Positions 30,077-39,612 of a stretch of DNA of 64,000 bases are shown here, piece after piece. The DNA lies in NCBI GenBank assembly GCA_934167785.1, contig CAKPLX010000001.1:1-64000 (forward strand), read 5' to 3'. The position numbers and the translations under genes were made by a program. The notes beneath the pieces were generated by a model, which was not told where the DNA came from, did no database searches, and saw nothing but the letters and a program-made list of their open reading frames with translations. Each line of letters opens with the position of its first letter. Positions within the stretch are counted from its first letter, which is position 1. This DNA is from an uncultured Bacilli bacterium. GTDB lineage: Bacteria; Bacillota_I; Bacilli_A; RF39; UBA660.

Positions 30077-32143
30077 ATGAAAAAAATAAATAAATTCATT
30101 ACAAACAATAGCGTTTTAGTCGTAATAGTTGCGCTACTTTTATTGATTCCCTCTTTAATTGGCTATCTAAACACTAAAATTAATTATAACATCTTAGTAT
30201 ATCTACCAAGTGATATTGAAACCATTAAGGGACAAGATATTTTAACTTCTGACTTTGGAATTGGAGCCTTTTCCTTTGTTACAGTAGAAAATATGAGTAA
30301 CTATGATATTCTAAAACTAGAAGAAAAAATCAAAAAAATTGACTCAGTGAACATGGTTGCAAGCCTTACTGATGTAACAGATACAACTATTCCTATGGAT
30401 ATCTTACCAGACAGTGTCTTAGAAAAATTAAAAAAAGACGAAAAAAATGTCATCGTAGTAACTTTTGAAAACGGAACTTCTGATGAAATTACAATGAAAG
30501 CGGTTGAAAGTTTAAGAAAAGTAGTAGGTGATGCCTCAAAAGTAAGTGGAATGAGTGCTATGGTTTTAGATACCAGAGATGTTTCTAATAGTGAAATGTT
30601 AGCCTACATTGTCATTGCTGTCATTCTTTGTCTGATTGTTTTAACACTAGCAACAGATTCATTTGTCATTCCTTTTCTCCTTCTAGGAAATATTGGAGTA
30701 GCTATTCTCTATAATATGGGAACAAATATTTTCTTAGGAAAGATCTCCTATATCACCAAAGCCATTAGCGCTGTTCTTCAACTCGGTGTAACAATGGATT
30801 TTTCCATCTTTCTATATCATAAATATATTCAAGCAAAAACACATGAAAAAGATAAGAAAAAAGCTATGCAAGAAGCAATTACAGAAACTTTTCATTCTGT
30901 CTTAGGAAGTTCATTAACAACGATTGCTGGTTTTTTAGCACTTTGTATGATGAAATTAACATTAGGAAAAGATATCGGTCTTGTAATGGCTAAAGGAGTA
31001 GTATGTGGCTTAATATGTGTTTTAACCCTTTTCCCAGCACTTCTATTAGTGTGTGATAAATTAATTGAAAAAACCCAACACAAAAGTCTGCTTCCAGAAT
31101 TTAAAAAATTACAAAACTTTTCTATTAAACATCATAATCTAATTATTATTGCATTTATTATTTTACTAATCCCAGCAATTTATGGAAACAATAACGTTAA
31201 AGTTTATTACAATCTAGATAAATCTTTACCAAGTACGCTAGCATCTAGTATCGCTAACTCTAATTTAAAAGAAGAGTTTAATATAGTTTCTCCAGAAATT
31301 ATTCTTTTAGACAAAAATATAAATACCCAAGATAAAAATGAATTAGTAGAAAAATTAAAAGAAGTAAAAGGAATTGACTTAGTATTAAGTCCAACGAGTG
31401 CACTAGATTTTGGTCTTCCAATAAGTATGCTTCCAGATGACTTAACCAAATTAATGGAAAGCGATAAATATCAGTTAGTACTTCTAAATTCTACCTATGA
31501 TATTGCAACGACTGAATTAAATCAACAAATCAATGAAGTCAACACAATTGTAAAAAAATATGATCAATCATCTATCGTAGCAGGTGAGGGACCTTTAATG
31601 AAAGATTTAACAGAAATTAGTGATGTCGATTTTAAGAATGTAAACTATGTTTCCATTGGCCTAATCTTTATCATTATGTTATTTGTTTTAAAATCCATTA
31701 GTTTACCAGTTATTCTAATTAGCGCCATTGAGTTTGCTATTCTAGCTAATATGAGCATAGCATTCTATAGCAATACTTCCTTACCATTTATTGCATCCAT
31801 TATTATAGGAACCATTCAATTAGGTGCAACCATTGACTATGCTATTTTAATGTCATCAAAATACTTAAGTGTAAGAAAATTGAATAAAGATAAATACCAA
31901 GCAATGAGAGAAACATTACAATTTACAGTCCCATCAATTATTGTTAGTGCTTTATGTTTCTTTGCAGCAACAATAGGAGTAGGGGTATATTCAAAAATAG
32001 ATTTAATTGGTTCAATTTGTAAACTTTTATCAAGAGGATCAATCATCAGTATGTTAGTGGTAATCTTAATTTTACCATCTCTATTACTAATCTTTGATCG
32101 ATTAATCATAAAAACGACCAAAAATATGAAGGAGGAAATATAA
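30077..32143 (+). CDS. MMPL/RND family exporter
   Basis: The 688-residue product has two repeats of about 340 residues. Each has one membrane helix, a large outside domain and a block of five or six helices. VLQLGVTMDFSIFLYHKY and GTIQLGATIDYAILMSSKYL mark the RND/MMPL helix-4 motif with its proton-carrying Asp, in the two halves. Such proteins export lipids, peptides or drugs. GGAGGT lies six bases before ATG 30077; ATG 30074 is also possible. The gene overlaps the YhgE-like gene by one base (TAATG), so the two are made together. The TetR gene upstream probably controls both. Confidence 0.9.
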   Translation: MKKINKFITNNSVLVVIVALLLLIPSLIGYLNTKINYNILVYLPSDIETIKGQDILTSDFGIGAFSFVTVENMSNYDILKLEEKIKKIDSVNMVASLTDVTDTTIPMDILPDSVLEKLKKDEKNVIVVTFENGTSDEITMKAVESLRKVVGDASKVSGMSAMVLDTRDVSNSEMLAYIVIAVILCLIVLTLATDSFVIPFLLLGNIGVAILYNMGTNIFLGKISYITKAISAVLQLGVTMDFSIFLYHKYIQAKTHEKDKKKAMQEAITETFHSVLGSSLTTIAGFLALCMMKLTLGKDIGLVMAKGVVCGLICVLTLFPALLLVCDKLIEKTQHKSLLPEFKKLQNFSIKHHNLIIIAFIILLIPAIYGNNNVKVYYNLDKSLPSTLASSIANSNLKEEFNIVSPEIILLDKNINTQDKNELVEKLKEVKGIDLVLSPTSALDFGLPISMLPDDLTKLMESDKYQLVLLNSTYDIATTELNQQINEVNTIVKKYDQSSIVAGEGPLMKDLTEISDVDFKNVNYVSIGLIFIIMLFVLKSISLPVILISAIEFAILANMSIAFYSNTSLPFIASIIIGTIQLGATIDYAILMSSKYLSVRKLNKDKYQAMRETLQFTVPSIIVSALCFFAATIGVGVYSKIDLIGSICKLLSRGSIISMLVVILILPSLLLIFDRLIIKTTKNMKEEI

Positions 32144-33735
32144 TGAAGAAAAAATTAGTAACGAGCATTGTTGCTCTTAGCATTATTGCAACACCATTTA
32201 ATGTTTTTGCTTTAGAAAAAGAAGAATCGATCTATTCTAATTTAAATGTAGATGGAACAAGATTCAAAACCGTTGTAACAAGTCATTTAAGTGGACTAGA
32301 AAATACAAATATAGAAGATACTACTGAATTAAAGAAAATCTTAAATATTAATGGAAAGGAAAAGTTTACCTTAAACGATAATAAATTAACTTGGATGTCT
32401 CAAGGAAAAGATATTTTTTATCAAGGTGAATTTGAAAAAGAACTTCCTATAGAAACCAACGTTAAATATTATTTAGATAATAAAGAAATAACAAATAAAG
32501 ACTTAATTGGTAAATCAGGAAACGTAAAAATAGAAGTCACGTTAAAAAATCTTGATTCACATGAAATAGAAGGAGAAACACTTTATACTCCATTTGTAGT
32601 CACTTTAGGAGCTATGCTCGACAAAAATGCTTCTAATATTACAATCACTAATGGTAAAGTAGTAAACAGTGGAAGTAAATTTATGTTAGTAGGAATTGCT
32701 ACCCCAGGACTATATGAAAGTACTAATTTAGAAAATTTCAAAAAAATGAATACAATAACCATTACTTTTGATACCAAAAAATATAAACAACCAACCATCT
32801 ATACTGTAGCAACACCTAAATTAATCGAGAAAAACGATTTAGAAGTATTTAAAAAATTAGATAATGTTTATGATAAAGTAAATTTATTAAAAATAAATAT
32901 GGATACCATAGAAAATGGTGCCAACGAACTAGAAAGTGGTGCAATCAAATTATTAAGTGGAACTAAAGAAATCAACGAAAATTTAAACTTGGTTAAAACT
33001 TACATGCAAGAATTAACTAAAGGAACTTATGATTTAAACCAAGGCGTAAATCAAATCATTAATGCTATTGATGCCTCTTCTTCTTCCTTATCAGAAGATT
33101 CCTTAAAAGAATCATTAAGTAAATTAAGTATTTTAAAAGAAAAAAATACTGAAGCCATTCAAAAACTAACAGCAACAAACAGTACTTTAAAAGAACAATA
33201 CACAACTTATCAGTTAAATACCCTAACTGAAGATGACATCATGAATTTACCATTAGATGAAGCAACAAAACAAAATTTAATCACACTAAAAAGAACTTAC
33301 GAAGGAAATAGTAGTTTAATTTATTTACTTTCTATGAATAACGAAGCAATAGATACAACAACAACTACACTAACCACAACAGCGTCTTCGATAAAAGATC
33401 AATTAAGTCATTTAAGAATGGGACTTGTGGAATTAGAAAAAGGCTCTAACACATTGTACTCTAGTAGTAGCCAAATCACGGAAGGGATTACAGCCTTATA
33501 TCAAGGATCCACTTCTTTAGTTGATGGAACCTCTTCCTTAGTATCAGGAACCACTTCCTTAAAATCAGGAATTTCTACTTATAATAAAGAGGGCATAACT
33601 ACTTTAGTAAATTACGCTAATAACATTCAAAATAAAACCAATAAATTAAAGAAATTAGTAGATTTAAGTGAACAATATAAAGGTTTTGCTTCCAATAATG
33701 CTTCATCCACAAACTTTGTATCAGTCATTAAATAA
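32143..33735 (+). CDS. YhgE/Pip-like accessory protein of the exporter
   Basis: The 530-residue product has a signal peptide (KKKLVTSIVALSIIATPFNVFA) and an outside beta-rich domain (about 30-240; LIGKSGNVKIEVTLKNLD, PFVVTLGAMLD). The remaining part is helical with repeats of the X-X-X-Leu-X-X-Gly type (GANELESGAIKLLSGTKEI, then LYQGSTSLVDGTSSLVSGTT), the mark of YhgE/Pip proteins. No C-terminal membrane helices are present, unlike full YhgE. It is translationally coupled to the MMPL gene and probably forms its extracellular partner. A terminator follows at 33734. Confidence 0.75.
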   Translation: MKKKLVTSIVALSIIATPFNVFALEKEESIYSNLNVDGTRFKTVVTSHLSGLENTNIEDTTELKKILNINGKEKFTLNDNKLTWMSQGKDIFYQGEFEKELPIETNVKYYLDNKEITNKDLIGKSGNVKIEVTLKNLDSHEIEGETLYTPFVVTLGAMLDKNASNITITNGKVVNSGSKFMLVGIATPGLYESTNLENFKKMNTITITFDTKKYKQPTIYTVATPKLIEKNDLEVFKKLDNVYDKVNLLKINMDTIENGANELESGAIKLLSGTKEINENLNLVKTYMQELTKGTYDLNQGVNQIINAIDASSSSLSEDSLKESLSKLSILKEKNTEAIQKLTATNSTLKEQYTTYQLNTLTEDDIMNLPLDEATKQNLITLKRTYEGNSSLIYLLSMNNEAIDTTTTTLTTTASSIKDQLSHLRMGLVELEKGSNTLYSSSSQITEGITALYQGSTSLVDGTSSLVSGTTSLKSGISTYNKEGITTLVNYANNIQNKTNKLKKLVDLSEQYKGFASNNASSTNFVSVIK

Positions 33736-33769
33736 AGAAAATATTTAACAAAATACTTTCTTTTTTTTT
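33734..33769 (+). terminator. Terminator after the exporter operon
   Basis: AAAGAAAATATTT (33734-33746) pairs with AAATACTTTCTTT (33751-33763) with one imperfect pair, followed by T. Confidence 0.8.
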
Positions 33770-33820
33770 GAATATAAGTTATAATCATATATGTAATAAA
33801 AATAAAATAGGGTGGTATAT

Positions 33821-34183
33821 ATGGAAAAAGTATATCTAAAATACGATGATGTAAGACCCTGTGTAGAGTGTGATTATGGTTTTGCAAAATCGATTCTTTA
33901 TTTAGGATTTATGTATCCTTTTAAAAAAGGAGATATGAAGTTTTTTGGGATCATGTTTTCTCTACAATTATCCGTTTGCATTCTTTTAATTATTCTAGCA
34001 CCAATACCAACACTTTTGTTACTGTTACTATGTGGGATAATGATATTAATTATTAATTTTCTTTTCGCTTGTAACTATAACTTATTAGTAATAGAAAGAT
34101 TATTAAAAGAAGGATATTATCCAATGGACTATGAATCTTCAAACAAATTAATCAAAAAAGGGATTTACTTTAAATTACAGTAA
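33821..34183 (+). CDS. Small membrane protein of unknown function
   Basis: The 120-residue product has a short N-terminal cytoplasmic part with two Cys (VRPCVECDY), a helix-like YPFKKGDMKFFGIM segment, two membrane helices (about 46-88), and a polar tail (NYNLLVIERLLKEGYYPMDY). The order of KGDMKFF, two helices and a Lys/Gly/Tyr-Pro tail is like DUF2628-type proteins, but the match is weak. ATG 33821 follows AGGGTGG; GTG 33812 overlaps that site. It is separate from the exporter operon and converges with the GNAT gene. Confidence 0.55.
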   Translation: MEKVYLKYDDVRPCVECDYGFAKSILYLGFMYPFKKGDMKFFGIMFSLQLSVCILLIILAPIPTLLLLLLCGIMILIINFLFACNYNLLVIERLLKEGYYPMDYESSNKLIKKGIYFKLQ

Positions 34184-34192
34184 TCCCTTTTT
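34155..34192. terminator. Two-way terminator between convergent genes
   Basis: AAAAAGGGATTTACT (34155-34169) pairs with AGTAATCCCTTTTT (34179-34192), with A and T runs on both sides. It overlaps the ends of both flanking genes. Confidence 0.85.
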
Positions 34193-34592
34193 AAATTTCT
34201 TTTTTAAAAAAGATTGTATCCACAATACAAAAATCATTTTTTAAGTATAAATGATGGGCACAAACTCTATTTTTATTTGAAGTCAATTGAATTTTATTTG
34301 CTCCACATTTTTTAGAATAGAAAATAATTTGTTTTAAGAAAAAATCGCCATAGCCTCTATTTTGATAATCAGGATCAACCCCTAAGCTATTGATATAGGC
34401 AATAACCGTATCCTCAAATAGATTATAAATAAAATCAATTTGCGCGATTCCTATTAATTCTTCCTCTAAAAATAAACCCAATAAAGTGGTCTTCCTTTCC
34501 AAATGATGTCGTTTTATTTTTACTTGAAAACAGCGTTCATAAATTTGGTATGCTTTTTCTAAATCTTTTTCTTCAATTTTTCTAACGTTCAT
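34191..34592 (-). CDS. GNAT-family N-acetyltransferase
   Basis: GNAT enzymes transfer an acetyl group from acetyl-CoA. The 133-residue product has strand ELIGIAQIDFIYN, motif A with SLGVDPDYQNRGYGDFFLKQ (the R-G-x-G acetyl-CoA loop) and KIQLTSNKNRVCAHHLYLKNDF, which is the usual end of the fold. Substrate cannot be told. It overlaps the phospholipase-C-like gene upstream by four bases (ATGA), so it is the last gene of the minus-strand unit starting with murE. Confidence 0.88.
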   Translation of the reverse strand: MNVRKIEEKDLEKAYQIYERCFQVKIKRHHLERKTTLLGLFLEEELIGIAQIDFIYNLFEDTVIAYINSLGVDPDYQNRGYGDFFLKQIIFYSKKCGANKIQLTSNKNRVCAHHLYLKNDFCIVDTIFFKKEI

Positions 34593-35581
34593 TTCTTCAC
34601 TTCCTTAAAATACTGATTCATTACTTTCTTTTGACAAGGCAATCCGGTAACATAAGATAAATCTAAAAATAAAGCATTTAATTTTTTCATATCAAGCCTT
34701 TTTTCTTCCAAAATTTTTGTAACTTCTTGAATCGTATAAACCGTTTTTTCTAAAGCTTCATCAAATAAATCAAAAAAAGACGTTGTAAAAATTTGAGAAT
34801 TATCCCAAGGAAAGCACCATTTTTCATGTTCTAAATTTAAATATTCCTCTCCATAATCATTTGTATGATAAGATAATTCTTCCAATCGAATCCACCACTT
34901 TGGAGTAAGGAAATCTATAGTTTGATACACCTTTCTTTTTATTCCACTAGAATCATAGTTAATAAGATGAAAGAAATGTTTCATATTACAAACAGACTTC
35001 CAATAAATCATATCACTATCCTTTACATGATAAACCTTTCCAATCGACTTCTGAATAACCATTTTTAATGGTTGACTAAATTTTTCTACACCAAAAAGAT
35101 AATGATGAACCTTAAATTTTTTAGGATCCTTTTTTAATTTATTTTTTATAATATAAGAATCAATTCGATATTCAATTTTCTGATGAAGTGTATTATAACA
35201 ATACGTACTTTTATCTTCCTTAATTAATTTTCCGGATTGATAATTAATAAAAGGATGAACAAGTAAATCTAAGTAATAATGACAAATATAGCCATATAAA
35301 TAAGCCATCACTTCTGCATTGGAATCTAAATGGTTTTGATGAATACATCGAATAACTTCAACAAAAAAATCTCGCGTTTTTTCTGTATGCATTTGATGCT
35401 GAAGTTTTTTTCCCATTTTAGCACCTTTTCCAACAAAAAGATGATAAAACATAAAAGGATCAGAACCCTGAGCAAATAATCGATAAGCTTTACCCTCACT
35501 TTTTATTAACGACTGACAAAAAGGAGAGAGTTTTCGATAAACTTCTTCTGCAAAATAAGCATGAGTAACAGAACTTGGCAT
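34589..35581 (-). CDS. Zinc-dependent phospholipase C-like protein
   Basis: The 330-residue product begins PSSVTHAYFAEEVYRKLSPF, and has FAQGSDPFMFYHLF, then VMAYLYGYICHYYLDLLVHP. The spaced His and Asp residues are those that bind metal in the zinc-dependent phospholipase C/S1-P1 nuclease family (PF00882). No signal peptide is seen, so it may act in the cytoplasm. The C-terminal half is unlike well-known members. It lies between the M14 peptidase gene and the GNAT gene with an ATGA overlap, in one transcription unit with murE. Function is inferred from the family. Confidence 0.7.
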   Translation of the reverse strand: MPSSVTHAYFAEEVYRKLSPFCQSLIKSEGKAYRLFAQGSDPFMFYHLFVGKGAKMGKKLQHQMHTEKTRDFFVEVIRCIHQNHLDSNAEVMAYLYGYICHYYLDLLVHPFINYQSGKLIKEDKSTYCYNTLHQKIEYRIDSYIIKNKLKKDPKKFKVHHYLFGVEKFSQPLKMVIQKSIGKVYHVKDSDMIYWKSVCNMKHFFHLINYDSSGIKRKVYQTIDFLTPKWWIRLEELSYHTNDYGEEYLNLEHEKWCFPWDNSQIFTTSFFDLFDEALEKTVYTIQEVTKILEEKRLDMKKLNALFLDLSYVTGLPCQKKVMNQYFKEVKK

Positions 35582-35585
35582 AACA

Positions 35586-37049
35586 TCACCATTCTTTCCT
35601 TTGTTTTTTCATTTTTATTTTGGAATTTAACATTACGCTGTCAACTGCTTGAATATTATCAGAAAAAACTTTGGCAATATTGTTAACATCTCCATAAGGA
35701 CCAATAGGATTTCCTCCCATTTTAGATAATTCAATCATAAGTACTCCCGGATAAGTTCTTCTTAAATAATCCCCATATCCCGACTTATCACTACATTCTA
35801 ATATTTGATAAGAAGTTTTTTGATTGTAAAAGAAAGCAAGTTCATAATTATACTTTAAAAAAGATAAATATTTTTTTTCATCCATCAATCCTTCATAAGG
35901 TTGATAATAAATCATTCCCCCTGAAGCATGGTAGAGTAGTGTCATCAGATATCGATTTTTTTGAATAGAATCTTGAATTAAATTTTCTAACACCATATTT
36001 TCTTTTTCCAATAAAAAAACTTCTTCTTTAGCACTAGCCATCCCAATTGGTCCAGGAACATATTTTCGAATATTTCCCTTTGGATTAGGTCCATAAATAA
36101 TATCTTTTTTTGAATAAGTAGAGAACCCTGGATTAAAAGGCGTATTAGCATTTAAATTAACACCACTTCCATTAGCGTCCATTTGTATCTGACTTCCTAA
36201 TGGATGTTGATAAAACTGAAACATCTCTCTCACATTTTGTTCTAAGTTTTTACTATACAATCCTTCAATCAAACTATCACGAAACATTTCTTGAGAAAGT
36301 CTTTTAGGGAAAAAAATAGTTTTTTTCTGAAACAATTGAAAAAGATTTTCTTTTAATTGTTGAAGAAAAAAGATAAGCATTTCGTCATGAATAGTTTGAA
36401 GAGAAATTTTTTCTTTCGTTTGTTCAATTACTTTAACTATTTCCAAATAAAGTTCTAAAAAAGTAGAACATTTTGTAATTTTTTGAATGTCATGATTAAA
36501 AATCTCAATCTTAGGAAAAACTCTATCTTGACTTAAACAAGCCCATTTTGAATTACTTCGAACAAAAGATTTTATTTGTTTTAATAAATTCTCACTAGTC
36601 GTCTGCTCTAGAGTTGAGAAAAGATCTGCGAAAGCAAGAAGAGAAGTATGAATAATCATATCTGTTCGATAACGAAGATAATATTCATAAGACTTCTTTG
36701 GAAATTCTTCTAAAGAAATATTTTTTAAAGTATTAGTTGTAATGTCATATCCCTCAGGATTTTGCAATGGAAGTATTTTTAAAGTATAAAGATTAGGATC
36801 AAACCCTTTTAAAGAAGGAAGACTTCGAATAAGTTCTAAAAGAAAATCAGGACCAATAATCTCACTGCCATGAGTACCTCCAACCAGAAAAATATCATAT
36901 TTCCCGTATCCAACAGTAAGATAATCAATATCATATAAGTATTTTGTAGAGGCAAGAACAGCTTTCTTAATTCCTAACTGTTGTAATTTTTCGTCTTTCA
37001 TCAAAGCATTCAATCTGCTCTGATAAGTCAAGTAATTCATCTTATTCAT
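35586..37049 (-). CDS. M14 family zinc carboxypeptidase
   Basis: The 487-residue product has IFLVGGTHGSEIIGPDFLLE, where His and Glu of the HxxE pair bind zinc, then LKILPLQNPEGYD, a later YHASGGMIYYQPYEG, and near the end MIELSKMGGNPIGPYG, which fits the catalytic Glu region. It is longer than common M14 domains owing to an insert of roughly 150 residues (about 120-270). ATG 37049 (GGAG upstream) overlaps the stop of murE by eight bases (ATGAATAA). With murE next to it, it may trim cell-wall peptides, like gamma-D-Glu-diaminopimelate peptidases; this is inference. Confidence 0.75.
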   Translation of the reverse strand: MNKMNYLTYQSRLNALMKDEKLQQLGIKKAVLASTKYLYDIDYLTVGYGKYDIFLVGGTHGSEIIGPDFLLELIRSLPSLKGFDPNLYTLKILPLQNPEGYDITTNTLKNISLEEFPKKSYEYYLRYRTDMIIHTSLLAFADLFSTLEQTTSENLLKQIKSFVRSNSKWACLSQDRVFPKIEIFNHDIQKITKCSTFLELYLEIVKVIEQTKEKISLQTIHDEMLIFFLQQLKENLFQLFQKKTIFFPKRLSQEMFRDSLIEGLYSKNLEQNVREMFQFYQHPLGSQIQMDANGSGVNLNANTPFNPGFSTYSKKDIIYGPNPKGNIRKYVPGPIGMASAKEEVFLLEKENMVLENLIQDSIQKNRYLMTLLYHASGGMIYYQPYEGLMDEKKYLSFLKYNYELAFFYNQKTSYQILECSDKSGYGDYLRRTYPGVLMIELSKMGGNPIGPYGDVNNIAKVFSDNIQAVDSVMLNSKIKMKKQRKEW

Positions 37050-38502
37050 GGATAGTCTCCATATATTCCTGAATAATTTTCTTTTCATCAAACTCTATTC
37101 TTTCACCCTTTATTTCTTGATAAGTCTCATGTCCTTTTCCTAAAAGTAAAATAATATCATTTTCTAAAGCATTTTCTAGAGCAAAAAGAATAGCTTCTTT
37201 TCGATCAGGAATAACCAAATATTTCCCAGAAACCGATGTAATCCCTTGCACAATATCCTGATTAATCTCTTCTAAAGAATCATTTCTAGGATTATCCATC
37301 GTCACGATAGATAAGTCAGAATCGCGGCCAGCTACAACACCTAACTCAATTCTTCTTTCAGTACTTCTTCCTCCACCACAACCAAATACGGTAATAATAC
37401 GATTAGGATGATAAGATTTCATTGTTTGAATAATACTTTCCATACTAATTTTATTATGAGCGAAATCAATCACAACCTTAAATTTATCATGAATATTAAA
37501 AATTTCACAGCGACCAGGAACTTTGAACTCCATAAGTCCTTCTTTTATTTTTTCTAAGGGAACATTTATTAATTTTGTTACAAATACTGCAGCAGTAGCA
37601 TTGTAAGCTGAAAAATTTCCTGGTGCGGCAACCTGAAAAGTAGCATTTACTTCACCTTGTAAACTAAATTTTGTACCCAAAAAAGTAGGGGAGTGAACCG
37701 GCAAAATTTCTTGAATCATTAAATCACTTTTCTTTGTTCCAAAAGTATAAATTTGACAAGAACAGTCTTTAATAATACTTTTATATTCCAAATCATCACA
37801 GTTTAAAATTCCTACCCGACATTGCTGAAATAATTTTGCTTTAGATTCTTTATAATCCTCATAAGTTGGGTGTTCTCTTGGTCCAATATGATCAATAGAA
37901 AGGTTAGTAAATATAGCGTAATCAAAAATAATATTATTAACTCTTCCTACCCGAAGCGCCTGACTTGAAACTTCCATAACTAAGTATTTAGTATGTGTAC
38001 GAACCATTTCTGCCATATATTTTTGAATAAGATAAGACTCCGGAGTAGTATTCTTATGAGAATACAAAACACCATCGATCACTGTCCCTAAAGTTCCAAT
38101 TACACCAACTTTTTCCTGATTTTTTTCTAAAATATTTTTAATCATCCAAGAAACCGAGGTTTTCCCCTTCGTCCCCGTAACGGCAATTTTAATTAATTTA
38201 TCCGATGGATGTTGAAATAGATTTGCACTTAAGTAAGAAAGCATTGTTCTAGTATCTTGAAGTTGAACAATTGTAACATCTTCATCTATCTCTATAGATC
38301 GACAAGTAATAAGACAACGACATCCTCTTCGAATAACATCCTCCACATAATCATGTCCATCACTATCAATACCAACCAAACAAACAAAAGCCTCATTCTG
38401 TTTTACCTTCCTAGAATCATAGCAAATATCTTCAATATCCATTTCCATATTTCCTTGAATTAAAGAATAATCTATTCCTTTTAACAAATTTTTAAGCTTC
38501 AT
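37042..38502 (-). CDS. murE: UDP-N-acetylmuramoyl-tripeptide synthetase, meso-DAP type
   Basis: MurE adds the third amino acid to the peptidoglycan precursor in the cytoplasm. The 486 residues contain the N-terminal UDP-binding domain (ICYDSRKVKQNEAFVCLVG), the ATP loop VTGTKGKTSVSWMI, the NTTPESYLIQKYMAEMV block, MEVSSQALRVGRV, VIDFAHNKISMES and GCGGGRSTERRIELG. The specificity motif is DNPRND, which in the family goes with meso-diaminopimelate rather than lysine. GGGG lies ten bases before ATG 38502. The M14 peptidase gene is coupled to its stop codon. Confidence 0.95.
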   Translation of the reverse strand: MKLKNLLKGIDYSLIQGNMEMDIEDICYDSRKVKQNEAFVCLVGIDSDGHDYVEDVIRRGCRCLITCRSIEIDEDVTIVQLQDTRTMLSYLSANLFQHPSDKLIKIAVTGTKGKTSVSWMIKNILEKNQEKVGVIGTLGTVIDGVLYSHKNTTPESYLIQKYMAEMVRTHTKYLVMEVSSQALRVGRVNNIIFDYAIFTNLSIDHIGPREHPTYEDYKESKAKLFQQCRVGILNCDDLEYKSIIKDCSCQIYTFGTKKSDLMIQEILPVHSPTFLGTKFSLQGEVNATFQVAAPGNFSAYNATAAVFVTKLINVPLEKIKEGLMEFKVPGRCEIFNIHDKFKVVIDFAHNKISMESIIQTMKSYHPNRIITVFGCGGGRSTERRIELGVVAGRDSDLSIVTMDNPRNDSLEEINQDIVQGITSVSGKYLVIPDRKEAILFALENALENDIILLLGKGHETYQEIKGERIEFDEKKIIQEYMETIHE

Positions 38503-38543
38503 ATCAATTCCCCATTTCTATTGATTCATTATAAAAAATGAAA

Positions 38544-38563
38544 AAGAGTAGTTAAGTACTCTT
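38544..38563 (-). terminator. Terminator after the LemA-like gene
   Basis: On the minus strand AAGAGTA (38563-38557) pairs with TACTCTT (38550-38544), followed by TTTTCATTTTTT. It ends the LemA gene before murE. Confidence 0.7.
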
Positions 38564-39131
38564 ATAATTTAAAATCATTAAAGTCATCATCTGACATATC
38601 TTTTCTATCAAAAAACAATTTTTCCTCGTACTTACAAATTTTTGCTACAATATTAGTTGGAAATAATTTCACTAGTTTATTATATTCAGCGATATTTCGG
38701 TTATAATATTCTTGATTAACCACTAATGTCTCATCAAGTTCTTCTAATTTTTTAGTAATTCCTCTCATTTCTTCATTTTCATTTAAATCTTTATATTTTT
38801 CTTTTAAAGTAACAAAATTATTTTCTGCTTCAATTAATTTTCTATCCAAATCAAAATTAGAAATTTTTTTCGTTCGTAATCGAACAATTTCTTCAAACAT
38901 TTTTTTATCTTTTTCTTCATCAATTTTATCATTACCCTTAATTAAAGAAACACATTTATTAATGGTATCGTACTTATTTCTTAGAGTATTATCAATATTT
39001 GCCTCTACAGTATTAATACGAATAATATAATCTTGTAATTTATTATAAAGAGTAGTATAAATTCCAATGATAATGCAAATAACTAAAATCATTCCTAATA
39101 AAACTAACATCAATGAATCCAAACTTATCAC
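38562..39131 (-). CDS. lemA: LemA family protein
   Basis: LemA proteins are membrane-anchored helical bundles of unclear function. The 189 residues have an N-terminal membrane helix (about 8-27), then YNKLQDYIIRINTVEANIDN, LRNKYDTINKCVSLIKG, and later DRKLIEAENNFVTLKEKYKD, EELDETLVVNQEYYNRNIAEYNKLVKLFPT, typical of the family. The usual PFxF ending is replaced by an acidic tail. It stands on its own, with a terminator before murE. The start ATG at 39131 has GGAAGTGATAAG upstream. Confidence 0.88.
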   Translation of the reverse strand: MISLDSLMLVLLGMILVICIIIGIYTTLYNKLQDYIIRINTVEANIDNTLRNKYDTINKCVSLIKGNDKIDEEKDKKMFEEIVRLRTKKISNFDLDRKLIEAENNFVTLKEKYKDLNENEEMRGITKKLEELDETLVVNQEYYNRNIAEYNKLVKLFPTNIVAKICKYEEKLFFDRKDMSDDDFNDFKL

Positions 39132-39196
39132 TTCCTAACAAACATTATAGCAAAAAACTAGTCTATTTGTAAATGTGTAAATTGAATTAGATTATC

Positions 39197-39586
39197 TTAA
39201 TTTTGTGGTAAATAAAATTCTTTTTTGTAATTTATTGGCTCTTCAAATGTAACAAAATCTAAATAAATCATCAAAATAAGATACCATTCTCCTGTATTAG
39301 GATTAGATACAATCAAATGATCTTTTCCAGATTGTTCAATAATTCCCTCAAAAACGCGATCTTGCCATTCCACAGATCCGGGAACAGTAACATGAAATCT
39401 AGCTTTCTTTCCGCGATTTAATCGTAAAATATTTTCAATATAAGACTGTTCATCTAAAGTTCCACTGGTAGGATACATAGCATTAGGTAGTTGAGTTTGA
39501 TCATATGTAGGAACACTAGAAGAATTCATATTATTCGTTGTTTGGGGTTGGTAATTTGGATTAGGATAATATGCACTATGATTCAT
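39197..39586 (-). CDS. gerQ: Spore coat protein GerQ
   Basis: GerQ is a coat protein cross-linked by transglutaminase and is needed for action of the cortex hydrolase CwlJ. The N-terminal ~45 residues are rich in Asn, Gln, Pro, Tyr and Ser. The core is strongly conserved: LDEQSYIENILRLNRGKKA, FHVTVPGSVEWQDRVFEGII, SGKDHLIVSNPNTGEWYLIL and MIYLDFVTFEEPINY. The length (129) is close to that of Bacillus GerQ after allowing for a shorter N-terminus. GAAAGGAG precedes ATG 39586. A SigE-like promoter candidate lies upstream. Confidence 0.95.
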   Translation of the reverse strand: MNHSAYYPNPNYQPQTTNNMNSSSVPTYDQTQLPNAMYPTSGTLDEQSYIENILRLNRGKKARFHVTVPGSVEWQDRVFEGIIEQSGKDHLIVSNPNTGEWYLILMIYLDFVTFEEPINYKKEFYLPQN

Positions 39587-39612
39587 AAAAAACTCCTTTC
39601 TTTAACAATACC

